Under the pieces are notes generated by a model, which searched no databases, was not told the origin of the DNA, and saw only the letters and a program-made list of their open reading frames with translations. From Xenorhabdus kozodoii (GTDB taxonomy: Bacteria > Pseudomonadota > Gammaproteobacteria > Enterobacterales > Enterobacteriaceae), in assembly GCF_002632875.1 (NCBI RefSeq), contig NZ_NJCX01000017.1, positions 1 through 64,000 of the forward strand: 64,000 nt of DNA, in the 5' to 3' direction. The translations under genes were made by a program, and so were the position numbers. Within the stretch, counting starts at the first letter, position 1. Each line of letters opens with the position of its first letter. Shown here one piece after another: positions 14,973-26,210 of this stretch.

Positions 14973-17861
14973 ATGCTGCCACTTTCATCGCCCTTAATCC
15001 GACAATTACAGCATATTGTTGCGGATCTTCTCCCATTAGGGGAGGCAATAACCCCTTTTTCACCTGATGAACAAGCCGTGCTGTCATTGAGTGAGTTTGT
15101 GGCAGAAAACGTATTCTCACATCCCGCATGGCTGGAGAATATTCGCCAGGTTCCCCCCCAACCGGAAGAGTGGCGACATTATGCCCATTGGCTAGAACAA
15201 GGGCTGATGGCGGTAAATGATGAAAACAGCCTGATGCGGTGCTTGCGTCTTTTCCGTCATCGGATACTGGTCAGGATTGCCTGGTCGCAGGCATTGCAAA
15301 GCAGTACGACGGAACAGACACTGCGGCAATTAACAGGGTTAGCTGAGACCTTGATTATCGCTGCCCGTGACTGGCTTTATCGGCGTTGCTGTCAGGATTG
15401 GGGGACACCGACAAACAGTGATGGCGTGGCACAGCCACTGCTTATTTTGGGAATGGGGAAATTGGGGGGCGGAGAGCTTAATTTTTCCTCTGATATTGAC
15501 CTCATTTTTGCTTATCCAGAAAATGGCGTAACCCAGGGTGGACGCCGAGAAATGGATAATTCTCAGTTCTTCACTCGGTTGGGACAGAAATTAATTAAGA
15601 CGTTGGATCAGCAAACCATAGACGGATTTGTCTATCGTGTTGATATGAGATTGCGTCCATTTGGTGACAGTGGCCCTTTGGTGTTCAGCTTTTCGGCATT
15701 GGAAGATTATTATCAGGAGCAAGGGCGTGATTGGGAGCGTTATGCTTTGGTAAAAGCCCGCATTTTGGGCAACGATGATCAGGTTTATTGCCAGGAACTG
15801 CGCCAGATGTTGCGCCCGTTTGTCTTCCGCCGTTATATCGATTTCAGTGCGATCCAATCCTTGCGCAATATGAAAGGTATGATTGAACGGGAAGTCCGTC
15901 GTCGGGGATTAAAAGATAATATTAAATTAGGTGCGGGCGGGATACGTGAAATTGAGTTTATCACTCAGGTCTTTCAGCTTATTCGTGGCGGAAGGGAGCC
16001 GAGTCTGCAATCCCGCTCGTTATTGCCGACATTAAAGGCTATCGACGATTTAACGTTATTACCAACAGAACAGTTGCAACAACTGGAAGAAAGTTACCTG
16101 TTTTTACGTCGGCTTGAAAACCTGCTGCAATCCATTCGTGACCAACAAACGCAAACCTTACCCGATAATGAATTGGATCGTGCCCGTCTCGCCTGGGGGA
16201 TGAATTTTGTCCATTGGCAAGCATTGATGGCAGAAACCGAACGCAAGATGGCGGCTGTGCGAAGTATTTTCCAACAGTTGATTGGCGATGAAGTCGAAGA
16301 GCATAGCGAGGAAGCCGGCCATATCCCGTTTAAGAGTTTATGGCAGGAAGCCTTGAACACCGATGAACTCATTGCGTTGATCCCGCATCTTGATAAAGCA
16401 AAAGCCCGGAAGATGCTTGATGTCATGGTGCTTTTTCGTCAGGACGTCAGTAAGCGCACTATTGGCCCACGGGGAAGGGATGTCCTTGACCAGTTGATGC
16501 CCCGATTATTGGCAAAAATTGCCGCCAGAAAAGATGCGGATATCGTTTGGGAACGGATCACGGCCTTGTTGCTCAGTATCGTCAGTCGTACGACCTATCT
16601 GGAACTGATACTGGAATCAGAACAGGTCATGATCCATGTTATCCGGCTCTGTGCCGCCTCCCCGATGATCGCCAGCCAGCTTGCTCGCCATCCCTTGCTG
16701 CTGGATGAGCTACTCGATCCCAAATCGCTGTACCAGCCATTGCCGATATCCGCTTATCGCGATGAGCTTTATCAATATCTGCTGCGCATTCCTGAGGAGG
16801 ATGAAGAGCAATTATTAGAGGCTTTGCGGCAATTTAAACAGGCACAACTATTGCGGATCGCAGCCGAAGACATTGCGGGCGTCTTGCCGGTGATGAAGGT
16901 GAGTGATCACCTGACTTATCTGGCGGAGGCGATTATTGAGGCTGTTGTGCGGCTGGCGTGGAGCCAAATGGTGAAACGTTATGGCGCACCCGCTCACTTA
17001 TCCCAGCAACAAGGCTTGGGATTTGCCATTATTGGCTATGGCAAATTAGGGGGCTGGGAGCTGGGTTATGGTTCTGATTTGGATTTGGTGTTCTTGCTGG
17101 ATTGCCCAATGGGGGTGATGACCGATGGCGCTCGTTCCATTGAGGCGCGCCAATTTTATTTGCGGCTTGCCCAACGCATCATTCATTTGTTCAGTACCCG
17201 AACAACGTCGGGAATATTGTATGACGTTGATGCCCGTTTGCGGCCCTCCGGCGAGTCAGGCATGTTGGTCAGTACCCTTGAAGCCTTTGATGATTATCAA
17301 AAAAATGAGGCCTGGACTTGGGAACACCAAGCACTGATCCGTGCACGTATGATTTTTGGTGACGAGAAAATGCGCCGTGATTTTGAACGTATTCGCTGTG
17401 AGACATTGTGCCTTCCCCGCCATCCCGATATTTTGCGCCAACAGGTGCGTGAGATGCGAGAGAAAATGTATCGGCATTTAGGCAGTCATCAACCCGATCA
17501 ATTTGATATCAAAGCTGATCCAGGGGGGATCACGGATATTGAATTTATTGCCCAATATTTGGTGCTGTGTTATGCACCCGAAAATGCCCGGCTGACCCGT
17601 TGGTCTGATAACGTGCGCATTTTCGAATTAATGGCGCAGCATAATATTATGGATGAGCAGGAGGCGATGGCATTGACGCAGGCTTATATTACCCTGCGTG
17701 ATGAATTGCATCATTTAGCGCTGCAATCGTTATCCAGCCAAGTTTCAGTTGATCATTTCAGCCAGCAGCAGGCCTTGGTGCGTGGTAGCTGGCAAAAATG
17801 GTTAGAAAGCGACCCTAGCTCTGAGTCTGGTTATGGTAATATCCGCAACAATTTATTCTGA
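14973..17861 (+). CDS. glnE: Bifunctional glutamine synthetase adenylyltransferase/adenylyl-removing enzyme
   Basis: 962 residues (E. coli 946). It adenylylates glutamine synthetase when nitrogen is rich and removes AMP when it is scarce, under PII control. The two nucleotidyltransferase halves are visible: N-terminal adenylyl-removase [20 protein letters not shown] and C-terminal adenylyltransferase [20 protein letters not shown], separated by a helical regulatory linker. Both repeated [12 protein letters not shown] and [12 protein letters not shown] segments are intact. hldE follows after 15 bases, suggesting co-transcription. Confidence 0.97.
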   Translation: MLPLSSPLIRQLQHIVADLLPLGEAITPFSPDEQAVLSLSEFVAENVFSHPAWLENIRQVPPQPEEWRHYAHWLEQGLMAVNDENSLMRCLRLFRHRILVRIAWSQALQSSTTEQTLRQLTGLAETLIIAARDWLYRRCCQDWGTPTNSDGVAQPLLILGMGKLGGGELNFSSDIDLIFAYPENGVTQGGRREMDNSQFFTRLGQKLIKTLDQQTIDGFVYRVDMRLRPFGDSGPLVFSFSALEDYYQEQGRDWERYALVKARILGNDDQVYCQELRQMLRPFVFRRYIDFSAIQSLRNMKGMIEREVRRRGLKDNIKLGAGGIREIEFITQVFQLIRGGREPSLQSRSLLPTLKAIDDLTLLPTEQLQQLEESYLFLRRLENLLQSIRDQQTQTLPDNELDRARLAWGMNFVHWQALMAETERKMAAVRSIFQQLIGDEVEEHSEEAGHIPFKSLWQEALNTDELIALIPHLDKAKARKMLDVMVLFRQDVSKRTIGPRGRDVLDQLMPRLLAKIAARKDADIVWERITALLLSIVSRTTYLELILESEQVMIHVIRLCAASPMIASQLARHPLLLDELLDPKSLYQPLPISAYRDELYQYLLRIPEEDEEQLLEALRQFKQAQLLRIAAEDIAGVLPVMKVSDHLTYLAEAIIEAVVRLAWSQMVKRYGAPAHLSQQQGLGFAIIGYGKLGGWELGYGSDLDLVFLLDCPMGVMTDGARSIEARQFYLRLAQRIIHLFSTRTTSGILYDVDARLRPSGESGMLVSTLEAFDDYQKNEAWTWEHQALIRARMIFGDEKMRRDFERIRCETLCLPRHPDILRQQVREMREKMYRHLGSHQPDQFDIKADPGGITDIEFIAQYLVLCYAPENARLTRWSDNVRIFELMAQHNIMDEQEAMALTQAYITLRDELHHLALQSLSSQVSVDHFSQQQALVRGSWQKWLESDPSSESGYGNIRNNLF

Positions 17862-17876
17862 TATTTGGAGCATGGG

Positions 17877-19301
17877 ATGAAAGTAGCACTCCCTGATTTT
17901 CACCGGGCAGGTGTTTTGGTTGTTGGCGATGTGATGTTAGATCGCTATTGGTACGGTCCAACTAGCCGCATTTCACCGGAGGCGCCGGTCCCAGTGGTTA
18001 AGGTAGAAACCATAGAAGAGCGTCCTGGCGGAGCGGCTAACGTTGCCATGAATATTGCTTCATTGGGAGCGAATTCACGTTTGGTAGGTTTGACCGGCAT
18101 TGATGACGCTGCACGGGCATTGAGTGAAAAACTCAGTAGTGTAAAAGTCCGATGCGATTTTGTTTCCGTCCCAACGCATCCCACTATCACGAAATTGCGT
18201 GTCTTATCGCGTAATCAGCAATTGCTGCGCCTGGATTTCGAAGAAGGCTTCCAGAATGTGGATGCCCAGCCGATAATGGAAAAAATTCAGCAATCCTTAC
18301 CTCATATTGGTGCTTTGGTGCTGTCGGATTACGCTAAAGGCGCACTGAATCAGGTTCAGGCCATGATTAAACTGGCCAATGAGGCTAATGTTCCGGTACT
18401 TATCGATCCCAAAGGCAGCGATTTTAACCGCTATCGTGGGGCAACATTGCTGACGCCCAATATGTCCGAGTTTGAAGCCGTTGTCGGGCACTGCAAGGAT
18501 GATGATGATTTAGTGCAGAAAGGCACGAAGCTGGTGCAGGATTTGGGGCTAAAAGCGCTGTTAATCACGCGGTCTGAACGCGGCATGAGTTTATTGCAGG
18601 TTGGGCAACCGCCCCTGCACTTACCGACTCAGGCACAGGAAGTTTTTGATGTCACCGGCGCAGGCGATACGGTTATTGGTGTCCTGGCCACCGCATTGGC
18701 CGCGGGCAAGCCGCTAAACGAAGCCTGTTACCTTGCCAATGCCGCCGCAGGTGTGGTGGTGGGTAAACTGGGTACGTCCACCGTCTCGTCCGTTGAGCTG
18801 GAAAATGCCGTGCGTGGACGCGCAGAAACCGGCTTTGGCGTAATGAGCGAAGCCAAACTGAAAGAAGTCGTTGCGCAGGCGCGTCAGCGCGGTGAACGCA
18901 TTGTCATGACGAATGGCTGTTTTGACATCCTCCATGCGGGGCACGTTTCTTACCTGTCTAACGCGCGCAAATTGGGTGATCGTTTAATTGTTGCTGTCAA
19001 TAGTGATGCCTCCACCAAGCGCCTGAAAGGGGAAACTCGCCCAGTGAACCCACTGGCGCAGCGCATGATCGTATTATCTGCGCTGGGATCTGTGGACTGG
19101 GTTGTCGCATTTGAGGAAGATACACCACAGCGTCTAATCGCGGAGATCTTGCCGGATGTCCTGGTTAAAGGGGGGGATTACAAGCCCGAAGAGATAGCCG
19201 GTAGCGAAGAGGTTTGGGCTGCGGGTGGCGAAGTGAAGATATTGAACTTCGAAGACGGTATTTCAACGACTAATATCATCAAGACCATTCAGAGCCAGTA
19301 A
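17877..19301 (+). CDS. hldE: Bifunctional heptose kinase/adenylyltransferase HldE
   Basis: 474-residue cytoplasmic enzyme of ADP-heptose synthesis for the LPS inner core. The N-terminal ribokinase-like domain (about 1-318; [25 protein letters not shown]) phosphorylates heptose-7-phosphate. The C-terminal nucleotidyltransferase domain (about 344-474; [12 protein letters not shown] with the HxGH-type motif) adds AMP. The start at 17877 is chosen because it has a GGAG site seven bases upstream and matches the E. coli N-terminus; the frame is open from 17865. Confidence 0.97.
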   Translation: MKVALPDFHRAGVLVVGDVMLDRYWYGPTSRISPEAPVPVVKVETIEERPGGAANVAMNIASLGANSRLVGLTGIDDAARALSEKLSSVKVRCDFVSVPTHPTITKLRVLSRNQQLLRLDFEEGFQNVDAQPIMEKIQQSLPHIGALVLSDYAKGALNQVQAMIKLANEANVPVLIDPKGSDFNRYRGATLLTPNMSEFEAVVGHCKDDDDLVQKGTKLVQDLGLKALLITRSERGMSLLQVGQPPLHLPTQAQEVFDVTGAGDTVIGVLATALAAGKPLNEACYLANAAAGVVVGKLGTSTVSSVELENAVRGRAETGFGVMSEAKLKEVVAQARQRGERIVMTNGCFDILHAGHVSYLSNARKLGDRLIVAVNSDASTKRLKGETRPVNPLAQRMIVLSALGSVDWVVAFEEDTPQRLIAEILPDVLVKGGDYKPEEIAGSEEVWAAGGEVKILNFEDGISTTNIIKTIQSQ

Positions 19302-19311
19302 ATTTGACCTC

Positions 19312-19349
19312 ATGTGCCGTTATGCCTTTTAAGGAGCATAGCGGCATAT
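19312..19349 (+). terminator. Hairpin downstream of hldE
   Basis: Near-perfect 14-base stem, TGCCGTTATGC pairing with GCATAGCGGCA (G-U tolerated), loop of about ten bases, followed by a T-containing stretch. Placed between convergent hldE and ubiK, so likely a terminator. Confidence 0.5.
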
Positions 19350-19381
19350 CCTTTCATGCTGCTTTCTTCACTGCATTCTCT

Positions 19382-19648
19382 CTATTGGGCTTGCTTGTCT
19401 GATTTTTCTAGGCGAGCTTCCAATTCATTCAGGCGTTGTTCCATTGCTGCCAGTTTCTCACGGGTGCGCAGCAAAACTTGAGTCTGAACATCAAATTCTT
19501 CGCGGTTAACCAAATCCAACTTGCTCAATTGGGATTGCAAAACGGCACGCAATTTTTTTTCCACATCATCGCCAAATTCTTTGACACCTTTTGGCATGGC
19601 GTTGTGAAGCTGGCGGGCAATTTGTTCAATTTTCTTTGGATCAAGCAT
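19382..19648 (-). CDS. ubiK: Ubiquinone biosynthesis accessory factor UbiK (YqiC)
   Basis: 88-residue BMFP-family protein: an amphipathic N-terminus ([20 protein letters not shown]) and a C-terminal coiled coil ([20 protein letters not shown] onwards) that trimerises. In E. coli and Salmonella it binds lipids and UbiJ and supports aerobic ubiquinone synthesis. The start at 19648 has an AAAAGGATG ribosome-binding site; the frame extends upstream without good starts. It is divergent from ribB. Confidence 0.9.
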   Translation of the reverse strand: MLDPKKIEQIARQLHNAMPKGVKEFGDDVEKKLRAVLQSQLSKLDLVNREEFDVQTQVLLRTREKLAAMEQRLNELEARLEKSDKQAQ

Positions 19649-19806
19649 GATGATCATCCTTTTATGGCGTAATTTTGTTTTATAGCGTAACGGTATTGGC
19701 ACTATTCTAATACCCTATGGCGAAAGCATAAATGATCGCGAGCCAGGTTTCCTATTTGATTTTGTTGATTGCCCCTGCCGATTATTAACGCTATAGTGAA
19801 ACGGTT

Positions 19807-20022
19807 TATCTCAGGGCAGGGTGAAAGTCCCTACCGGCGGTAACATAAGAGATCGAATGATTATTTTATGAAGCCCGCGAGCGCTCTGTTTGGCATTATC
19901 CCTTTGCTGTTTTTCCTGGCTCGTCTGGAAGGAATTGAAACAATCGGGGATAAAACAGAGGTCAGCAGATCCAGTGTGATTCTGGAGCCGACGGTGATAG
20001 TCCGGATGGGAGAGAATAACAG
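19807..20022 (+). promoter_or_regulatory. FMN riboswitch (RFN element) upstream of ribB
   Basis: The conserved blocks of the FMN aptamer are present in order: AGGGCAGGGTGAAAGTCCC and TACCGGCGGTAA, then AAGCCCGCGAGCG, GGTCAGCAGATCC, GTGTGATTCTGGAGCCGACG and AGTCCGGATGGGAGAGAAT. The variable arm is long (about 19884-19960), closed by CTCTGTTT / AAACAGAG and ATCCC / GGGAT. About 120 bases separate it from ribB and should form the expression platform. FMN binding should lower RibB synthesis. In E. coli the same leader is the sroG RNA. Confidence 0.95.
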
Positions 20023-20140
20023 CATCAATCGAGTGCTTGCGCTTGTCTGTTGTTTTTGTTGCCGTATTTTTTGTGCAGCACGAACTCCTCAAAATTGCCC
20101 TGATTCTGGTAACCCATACATTTTAAGAGGCATATTTACC

Positions 20141-20794
20141 ATGAATCAGACGCTACTTTCCCCCTATGGGACGCCATTTGAACGTGTTGAGCGTGCGCTT
20201 GCTGCTTTGCGTGCAGGTCAGGGCGTAATGGTGTTAGATGATGAAAATCGTGAGAACGAAGGTGACATGATTTTCGCCGCCGAAACGATGACGGTTGAAC
20301 AAATGGCATTAACTATCCGCCACGGCAGTGGAATTGTTTGCCTGTGCTTGACGGAAGAGCGACGTCAGCAATTAACATTGCCGATGATGGTGGAAAACAA
20401 TTCAAGCCAATATCAAACCGCTTTTACTATCTCCATTGAAGCGGCACAAGGCGTAACAACCGGCGTGTCTGCGGCAGATCGCATCACGACAATCCAGGCC
20501 GCTATCGCAGATGATGCCCAACCCAGTGACCTGAACCAACCCGGACACGTTTTTCCTCTGCGTGCGCAGCCTGGCGGAGTTTTAACCCGCCGTGGCCATA
20601 CCGAAGCGACCATTGATCTGGTCAAAATGGCGGGTTTCAAACCAGCGGGAGTGTTGTGTGAATTGATGAATGACGACGGTTCAATGGCTCGCGCCCCTGA
20701 AGTGATCGAATTCGCAAAACAGCATAATATGCCGGTCGTCACGATTGAAGACTTGGTGGATTACCGCTTAAAAATGGCAAAAGCGGCTAGTTAA
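20141..20794 (+). CDS. ribB: 3,4-dihydroxy-2-butanone-4-phosphate synthase RibB
   Basis: 217 residues, the same length as in E. coli. It converts ribulose-5-phosphate to the four-carbon precursor of riboflavin. Active-site acidic motif [16 protein letters not shown], substrate loop RHGSGIVC and C-terminal HTEATIDL with [14 protein letters not shown] are conserved. The start at 20141 has an AAGAGG site; the frame is open upstream through the riboswitch but that part is RNA structure. It is regulated by the FMN riboswitch. Confidence 0.97.
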   Translation: MNQTLLSPYGTPFERVERALAALRAGQGVMVLDDENRENEGDMIFAAETMTVEQMALTIRHGSGIVCLCLTEERRQQLTLPMMVENNSSQYQTAFTISIEAAQGVTTGVSAADRITTIQAAIADDAQPSDLNQPGHVFPLRAQPGGVLTRRGHTEATIDLVKMAGFKPAGVLCELMNDDGSMARAPEVIEFAKQHNMPVVTIEDLVDYRLKMAKAAS

Positions 20795-21091
20795 TGGGTA
20801 ACAGAACCCTAAATGAGACTGTTTTTTCAAATTCGGATAGAAAACAGATCGGGATAAGATATCGGTTATACTCAACAGATTTCAGCCTCGTAGCTTGAAA
20901 GATGGGGAGACATACGCATGCACCTTGAGAGGCTACAGTCCACACCCTGTGGCCTTTCAGTATTTCTAAGACACTCCATTATTTTTGATTGACAATATTC
21001 AAGGAAGAAATGCCTTAATCCTGTCATAATTTTTTTATCATAACCCGCAATTCATCATTCGAATGTTTAATCTGCTGTATAAGGGGCGAAA
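20795..21091. other. ribB-ygiD intergenic region
   Basis: About 300 bases without a gene. A TTGACA (around 20990) could serve as the -35 box of ygiD, with an AAGGGGC ribosome-binding site just before the start. No tRNA, sRNA consensus or complete repeat copy is recognised. Confidence 0.4.
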
Positions 21092-21868
21092 ATGAGTCTC
21101 CTGAGAATGCCTGCACTATTCATTGGTCATGGCAGCCCAATGAATGCCATTGAAGATAACTGTTATTCACGCGCTTGGTTTGAATTGGGGAAAAAATTAC
21201 CCCGGCCAAGGGCGATCCTGATCATTTCTGCACACTGGTACACGAAAGGTACAGCCGTGACGGCGATGGCACAGCCCAGAACTATCCACGATTTTGGGAA
21301 CTTTCCCAGACAATTGCATGAAAAACAGTATCCGGCGAAAGGTTTTCCTGAACTGGCAGTATTGGTACAGGATATTCTAGAGCCCATTGAGGTCGAAACT
21401 GATTTTGAAAAATGGGGATTGGATCATGGCGCTTGGGGGATATTGGCAAAAATGTACCCTAAGGCAGATATTCCGGTTGTCCAACTCAGCATGGATCGCA
21501 ATCAGCCGGCTTCCTTTCATTATGAAGTCGGTAAAAAATTAGCTTTACTGCGGGATGAAGGGGTCTTAGTCATAGGAAGTGGGAATATTGTACATAACCT
21601 GCCGGCCGAAAAATTGGGGGCAGAGCCTTTTCCCTGGGCGCGCTCTTTTGAGCAGTTTGTGCGTGAAAATTTAACCAGCCTGCAAGAGCCTCATCCCCTG
21701 TTTCACGCCCTGGACAGGGAAGATGGTCAATTGTCTAACCCAACGCCAGAGCACTTCCTACCCTTATTGTATGTGATGGGGACATGGGATAAAAAAGAGC
21801 CGATTTCAACGCCAATTGAGGGGGTTGAAGACGGCTCTTTAAGCATGTTATCAATTCAGATTGGTTGA
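21092..21868 (+). CDS. ygiD: 4,5-DOPA extradiol dioxygenase-family protein YgiD
   Basis: 258 residues of the LigB-type extradiol dioxygenase family; E. coli YgiD opens the DOPA ring to betalamic-acid-type products in vitro, and the physiological substrate is unclear. Candidate metal ligands lie in FIGHGSP, SAHWYTKG and GSGNIVHNL. Preceded by AAGGGGC. It converges with ygiC, leaving only five bases between the stop codons. Confidence 0.9.
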   Translation: MSLLRMPALFIGHGSPMNAIEDNCYSRAWFELGKKLPRPRAILIISAHWYTKGTAVTAMAQPRTIHDFGNFPRQLHEKQYPAKGFPELAVLVQDILEPIEVETDFEKWGLDHGAWGILAKMYPKADIPVVQLSMDRNQPASFHYEVGKKLALLRDEGVLVIGSGNIVHNLPAEKLGAEPFPWARSFEQFVRENLTSLQEPHPLFHALDREDGQLSNPTPEHFLPLLYVMGTWDKKEPISTPIEGVEDGSLSMLSIQIG

Positions 21869-21873
21869 TTGAA

Positions 21874-23034
21874 TCAATCTAAAATGATATGCGGGTAGAA
21901 ACGTGACAGATCTTGGGTAATCAACTCACGATCTTCACGGATACAGATACCCGCAGATTGATCATCCACTAACCAGCTACCGATCAGCGCATAGTTACCC
22001 TCGAATTTCGGCAATGCATGGAATTGCTGAACGATCATGCCCTCTTCCCCATAGGGGCCATCAGCGCTGGCAATTTCACGGTTATTTTCAATAATACGAA
22101 TATTGGCACCTTCACGGGAGAACAGGGGCTTAATCACATAGCTGTCCATCTGTGAAGGGCGCTCATCCGCAAAATAGGCCGGCAGCAGGTTAGGGTGATT
22201 TGGGAACATTTTCCACAGCATCGGCAATAGCGCTTTATTGGAAATAATACTTTTCCATGCGGGTTCCAGCCAGCGGACACCGGCATCAGCCAGCTTGGTG
22301 GAGAACATCTCACGTAGCATAAATTCCCACGGATACAGTTTAAACAGGTTACTGATGACTTGATCTTGCAAGTCAGTAAACTGCCCTTTCTCACCCAGCC
22401 CGATATCCTCAATAAACAGGAACTCTGTCGGAATATCGGCTTCCGCGGCACAATCCTGCAAATACTGGATCGTGCCACGATCTTCCTCAGTATCCTGACA
22501 GCAAGCCATGTGCAGCAAGCTGAATCCATGTTTTTCCCGTAACTGTACAAAACGCTCAATCAGCTTTTCTTGCAGGCTGTTGAACTGATCGGCATTTGCC
22601 GGCAGATTGCCTGCATTGATCTGGTCTTCCAGCCAGATCCACTGAAAGAAAGCCGACTCATACAGCGATGTTGGGGTATCGGCGTTGTTTTCCAGCAACT
22701 TAGGCGGATTTTTGCCATCATAGGCCAAATCCAGCCGGGAATAGAGTGAAGGTTGGCTGGTTATCCATGAAGAGCGAATAAACTCCCAGCAGTGTTTTGG
22801 GATCTGGAATTTTGTCAGCAGCTCTTCGCTATCGACCACTTTTTCCACGACCTGCAAACACATTTGGTGCAGTTCCGTTGTGGCATTTTCAATCTCTTCA
22901 ATTTGGTTCAGGGTGAACTGGTAATAAGCCTCTTCACTCCAGTAAGGCTGGTCATACAGGGTGTGAAAATTGAAACCATATTCTTCTGCTTTTTCGCGCC
23001 AATCCGGGCGCTCGGTAATACCAATGCGTTTCAT
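21874..23034 (-). CDS. ygiC: Glutathionylspermidine synthase-like ATP-grasp protein YgiC
   Basis: 386 residues, the ATP-grasp (GSP_synth) half of the glutathionylspermidine synthase family without the amidase. Characteristic segments: [60 protein letters not shown]-like region and GSWLVDD. The true peptide-ligase substrate is unknown. It follows ygiB by six bases and the two form an operon, as in E. coli. Confidence 0.9.
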   Translation of the reverse strand: MKRIGITERPDWREKAEEYGFNFHTLYDQPYWSEEAYYQFTLNQIEEIENATTELHQMCLQVVEKVVDSEELLTKFQIPKHCWEFIRSSWITSQPSLYSRLDLAYDGKNPPKLLENNADTPTSLYESAFFQWIWLEDQINAGNLPANADQFNSLQEKLIERFVQLREKHGFSLLHMACCQDTEEDRGTIQYLQDCAAEADIPTEFLFIEDIGLGEKGQFTDLQDQVISNLFKLYPWEFMLREMFSTKLADAGVRWLEPAWKSIISNKALLPMLWKMFPNHPNLLPAYFADERPSQMDSYVIKPLFSREGANIRIIENNREIASADGPYGEEGMIVQQFHALPKFEGNYALIGSWLVDDQSAGICIREDRELITQDLSRFYPHIILD

Positions 23035-23040
23035 CGTTGA

Positions 23041-23706
23041 TTAACCACCCATTGAGCGGTGAGAACTGGAACTGGCGGATGAACGCTGCATGGCGGATTG
23101 TTTCGCCACAGATTCACCAAACCCACCACGGGTAATGGTCGTTGTGGTTGCCGGTTTTGGCGCCATGGCCGTTTTTGGCACGGTCATACTACGACCACCT
23201 GCAGTGGCTGAGCCATAGTTTTTACCTGTTGCATCAACAAACTTGCCATTCGCCGGGCTGGAAGCCGATTGTGATGTAAACAGCGGTTGCGATGGGGCAG
23301 AGCTGCCGCCCATTAAGCGTCCCATCATATAACCTGCCATTAGAGGCATCCAGAAACTGCCGCTGCTGCTTTGTGCCTGAGCTTGGCCGACTCCCGCCTG
23401 AGCAGGGGCTTGAGTACATTGTTGTTCACCAAATTCAGCAACACACTCTTCGCGAGAGGCATATTTGGGTGCCGTTTTTTCCGCTTCTTTCAGGGCGTTA
23501 TTATAAGCCGTTTTGCATTGTTCACTTTGAGAAGGGTTCGCCTGGGCACACTCATCGGCATTGGTATAAAGTGATACCGTTTCATCGCTCTGTTCACAGG
23601 CTGAGAGCATAAAAACAGTACTGACAGCAAGCGCGACAGGTGTCAGGCGATAGCTTCGCCACGTCTTGCGGAAAGCATCGTGGTTGATCTCTTTTGTCCG
23701 TTTCAT
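23041..23706 (-). CDS. ygiB: DUF1190-family protein YgiB
   Basis: About 221 residues from [16 protein letters not shown], which aligns with E. coli YgiB; an in-frame ATG at 23724 is an alternative start. A hydrophobic segment ending in [11 protein letters not shown] suggests a membrane anchor or lipoprotein-like signal. Then come conserved [20 protein letters not shown] and [15 protein letters not shown], a Gly/Met-rich segment ([17 protein letters not shown]), and a Ser/Thr-rich tail ending [10 protein letters not shown]. Function unknown. It is co-transcribed with ygiC and lies downstream of tolC behind a terminator. Confidence 0.9.
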   Translation of the reverse strand: MKRTKEINHDAFRKTWRSYRLTPVALAVSTVFMLSACEQSDETVSLYTNADECAQANPSQSEQCKTAYNNALKEAEKTAPKYASREECVAEFGEQQCTQAPAQAGVGQAQAQSSSGSFWMPLMAGYMMGRLMGGSSAPSQPLFTSQSASSPANGKFVDATGKNYGSATAGGRSMTVPKTAMAPKPATTTTITRGGFGESVAKQSAMQRSSASSSSHRSMGG

Positions 23707-23796
23707 TGTCATAGGGGCATCCATCTTAACGGTATTTGATTAAGAGCGTATCCCACGTAGGATACCCAATGGGAGTGGCTCTTAGGGATATGCGTA

Positions 23797-23833
23797 AGAA
23801 AGCAGCCCACACAATCGCGGGCTGCTTTCTTTA
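23797..23833 (-). terminator. Terminator between tolC and ygiB
   Basis: Stem AAGAAAGCAGCCC / GGGCTGCTTTCTT with a ten-base loop. The A-rich 5' side and T-rich 3' side let it work in both directions. It should end tolC transcription before ygiBC. Confidence 0.8.
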
Positions 23834-23888
23834 TTAGTATAGCGTTTTTAATATAACGTTTTTCAGTTGAGAACGATAGTGCATTAAT

Positions 23889-25253
23889 TCAGCGAACTGA
23901 TGGTGTTTTCATCTCTTTAATGATACTGCTGGCAGAGGTTGAAATTTGTGAGCCTAACATCTTGTTCAACTCTATCAAGTCATTTTCATTTAAGGTGCCA
24001 CGCGCCTGTTTGTTCTGTAACAGGGAAAGCAGATAATCGTAACGGGCTTTAGACAGGTTCTGTTTGGCTTGGTAAAGTTTGGTTGTCGCCTGCAACACGT
24101 CAACAATAGTCCGGGTGCCTACCTGATAACCGGCTTCCATTGAATCCAATGAACTTTGTGTCGAACGGACAGTCTGTTTGTTGGCTTCAACACTGCTGAT
24201 TGATGCAGAAATATTATTGGTAGAGGAGTGGACTTCTTGTGTCACTTTACGATAGGTGTTTTCCAAATCCTGGCTGGCGCTGACGAAATTATATTTCGCC
24301 TGTTCGACTTGGGAATAAGTCTCACCACCATTAAATAGCGGCAGGCTTAAGGATAACCCAACAGAATGATTTCCGGTGTATTTATCATCCCGGACGATTC
24401 CGCGGTCATGGCCATTCCCGATCTCCGTGCCGGCCGTTAACTGTACCGTTGGCATATAGCCTGTCTGTGATTCTTTGATCCGTTCACGAACTAAGTCTTG
24501 TTTTAAACGTGCGGACAGCAGGCTCAGGTTGCGGGTTTCTGCTTCTTTCAGCACGAGATCTGCCGGTTCCGGTTGCTGGGTCTTGAAGTGATTAATATTC
24601 AATTCCGCTAATTGTGGGTAGTAATTGCCCGTAATCATGCGCAGTTTTTCCAACGCATTATCTAAATTATTACGGTTAGAAACCTCTTGAGCCAGAATTG
24701 AGTCATATTCGGCGCGGGCATTTTGTACGTCGGTAATGGCAACCAGCCCAACATTAAAACGCTGAGTGGTTTGATCCAACTGACGGTATAGTGACGCTTT
24801 TTGTGCTTCCGTATACGTCAGGACATCAATTTTATTCAGAACGTCAAAATAAGCCTGCGCGGTATCCAGAATTAATTTTTGTTGGGCTGTTTGGTAATCG
24901 ATATCGGCGATACCGGCATTTTTCTCAGATTGGTTCAGTTGGTTCCATTTACGCATATCAAAAAGGGTTTGGGTCAGCTTTAGCCCCGCGTTAGTACCGT
25001 GAGATTCTGAGTCTCTATTGTCGCGAAAACCCTTGGCATAAGTAACGCCTGCATTCAGACCCAATTGGGGCAATAAAGTACTGCGAGCTTCATTAATTTT
25101 TTCAACCACAGTATTACGGTCAGCTTGTGCTTTAAGCAACTCTGGATTTGTTTCTTTCGCCTGCTGATAAATCTGGAGCAGATCGGCTGCATGGCTTGAA
25201 AGACTAAAACCTGCCAGATTCATAGCGATAAAAAGAGAGAGCAATTTCTTCAT
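23889..25253 (-). CDS. tolC: Outer-membrane efflux/secretion channel TolC
   Basis: 454 residues (E. coli 493, mature C-terminal tail shorter here). Signal peptide MKKLLSLFIAMNLAGFSLSSHA, then the two structural repeats of the trimeric alpha-barrel/beta-barrel channel (QAYFDVLNKID, TQRFNVGLVAITDVQNARAEYD; then GYQVGTRTIVDVLQATTKLYQAKQNL). Serves tripartite drug efflux and type I secretion, and is the probable outer-membrane partner of the microcin exporter at 1848-5215. Divergent from nudF. Confidence 0.95.
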   Translation of the reverse strand: MKKLLSLFIAMNLAGFSLSSHAADLLQIYQQAKETNPELLKAQADRNTVVEKINEARSTLLPQLGLNAGVTYAKGFRDNRDSESHGTNAGLKLTQTLFDMRKWNQLNQSEKNAGIADIDYQTAQQKLILDTAQAYFDVLNKIDVLTYTEAQKASLYRQLDQTTQRFNVGLVAITDVQNARAEYDSILAQEVSNRNNLDNALEKLRMITGNYYPQLAELNINHFKTQQPEPADLVLKEAETRNLSLLSARLKQDLVRERIKESQTGYMPTVQLTAGTEIGNGHDRGIVRDDKYTGNHSVGLSLSLPLFNGGETYSQVEQAKYNFVSASQDLENTYRKVTQEVHSSTNNISASISSVEANKQTVRSTQSSLDSMEAGYQVGTRTIVDVLQATTKLYQAKQNLSKARYDYLLSLLQNKQARGTLNENDLIELNKMLGSQISTSASSIIKEMKTPSVR

Positions 25254-25471
25254 TTGCGTTCCTTGTTGTGCAGCTATTTTACTTAAGTTGCCTCTGCATA
25301 AAAATCAATACCATAGATTCTAGCAGAGAATGCCAGCAGGATAGGGTGGCTGTTTGTGCCATATTGCCTCATTTTTCAGCTTGTTTGTATCATCAAAATG
25401 AATTTATTTAGCCCAATGTGAAAAAATACCTTTTAATAATAGGAAATTTCAAAAAATCAGAAGGATATTTT

Positions 25472-26113
25472 ATGAACAAGAATCGGGCATTGCCATGTAC
25501 CTTTACTCAACAAGATGTCGAAATTATTTCCCAAAAAATACTGTATCGCGGTTTTTTTACAATGACAGAATATCAATTCAAGCATCGTCTATTTCGCGGG
25601 GGTTGGAGTGAAATCATCAAACGTGAAGTTTTTGAACGGGGCCATGCTGGTGTTTTATTGCCTTATGATCCGGTGCGCGATGAAGTTGTTTTAATTGAAC
25701 AAATCCGTATTCCGGCAATTGAAACCAGTGATACGCCGTGGCTACTGGAAGTGATTGCCGGCATGATCGAAGAGGGTGAAGATGCTGAACAGGTCGTCCG
25801 TCGTGAAGCCGTGGAAGAGGCGGGAATTGAGGTTAAACGTTGCCAGCCGGCGTTAAGTTACCTTTCCAGCCCTGGTGGTACGACAGAGCGCATGCATATC
25901 TTTGTCGGTGAAGTTGATGCCGCCACTGCGTCAGGGGTTCATGGCTTGGCGAGTGAACATGAAGATATTCGCGTTTTGGTTGTGAGTCGCAAACAGGCCT
26001 ATCAATGGGTAGAAGAGGGCGTTATCGATAACGCGGCTTCCGTTATTGCAATACAGTGGTTGGCGTTGCACCATGAAAAACTTAGGAAAGAATGGTTGGG
26101 GAATCCCGCCTAA
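25472..26113 (+). CDS. nudF: ADP-ribose pyrophosphatase NudF
   Basis: 213-residue Nudix hydrolase that splits ADP-ribose into AMP and ribose-5-phosphate. The Nudix box is complete (GMIEEGEDAEQVVRREAVEEAGIEV split over the usual 23 positions). Start at 25472 follows an AGAAGGA site and matches the E. coli length; the frame is open from 25418. In E. coli yqiB lies between nudF and cpdA; here only 97 non-coding bases remain. Confidence 0.94.
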   Translation: MNKNRALPCTFTQQDVEIISQKILYRGFFTMTEYQFKHRLFRGGWSEIIKREVFERGHAGVLLPYDPVRDEVVLIEQIRIPAIETSDTPWLLEVIAGMIEEGEDAEQVVRREAVEEAGIEVKRCQPALSYLSSPGGTTERMHIFVGEVDAATASGVHGLASEHEDIRVLVVSRKQAYQWVEEGVIDNAASVIAIQWLALHHEKLRKEWLGNPA

Positions 26114-26210
26114 TTGACGTTGGAAAATGGGAAGTGTGCCCCAACCAGCAGATCTTTTGCCTAAAGACACGTTAAAATAATCCTTATGATCGACAGGAAA
26201 AGGAAACCTT

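Noticed and set aside
19868-20140. N-terminal extension of ribB through the riboswitch
   Set aside because: The region matches conserved FMN aptamer blocks, and the start at 20141 gives the standard 217-residue protein with a good ribosome-binding site.
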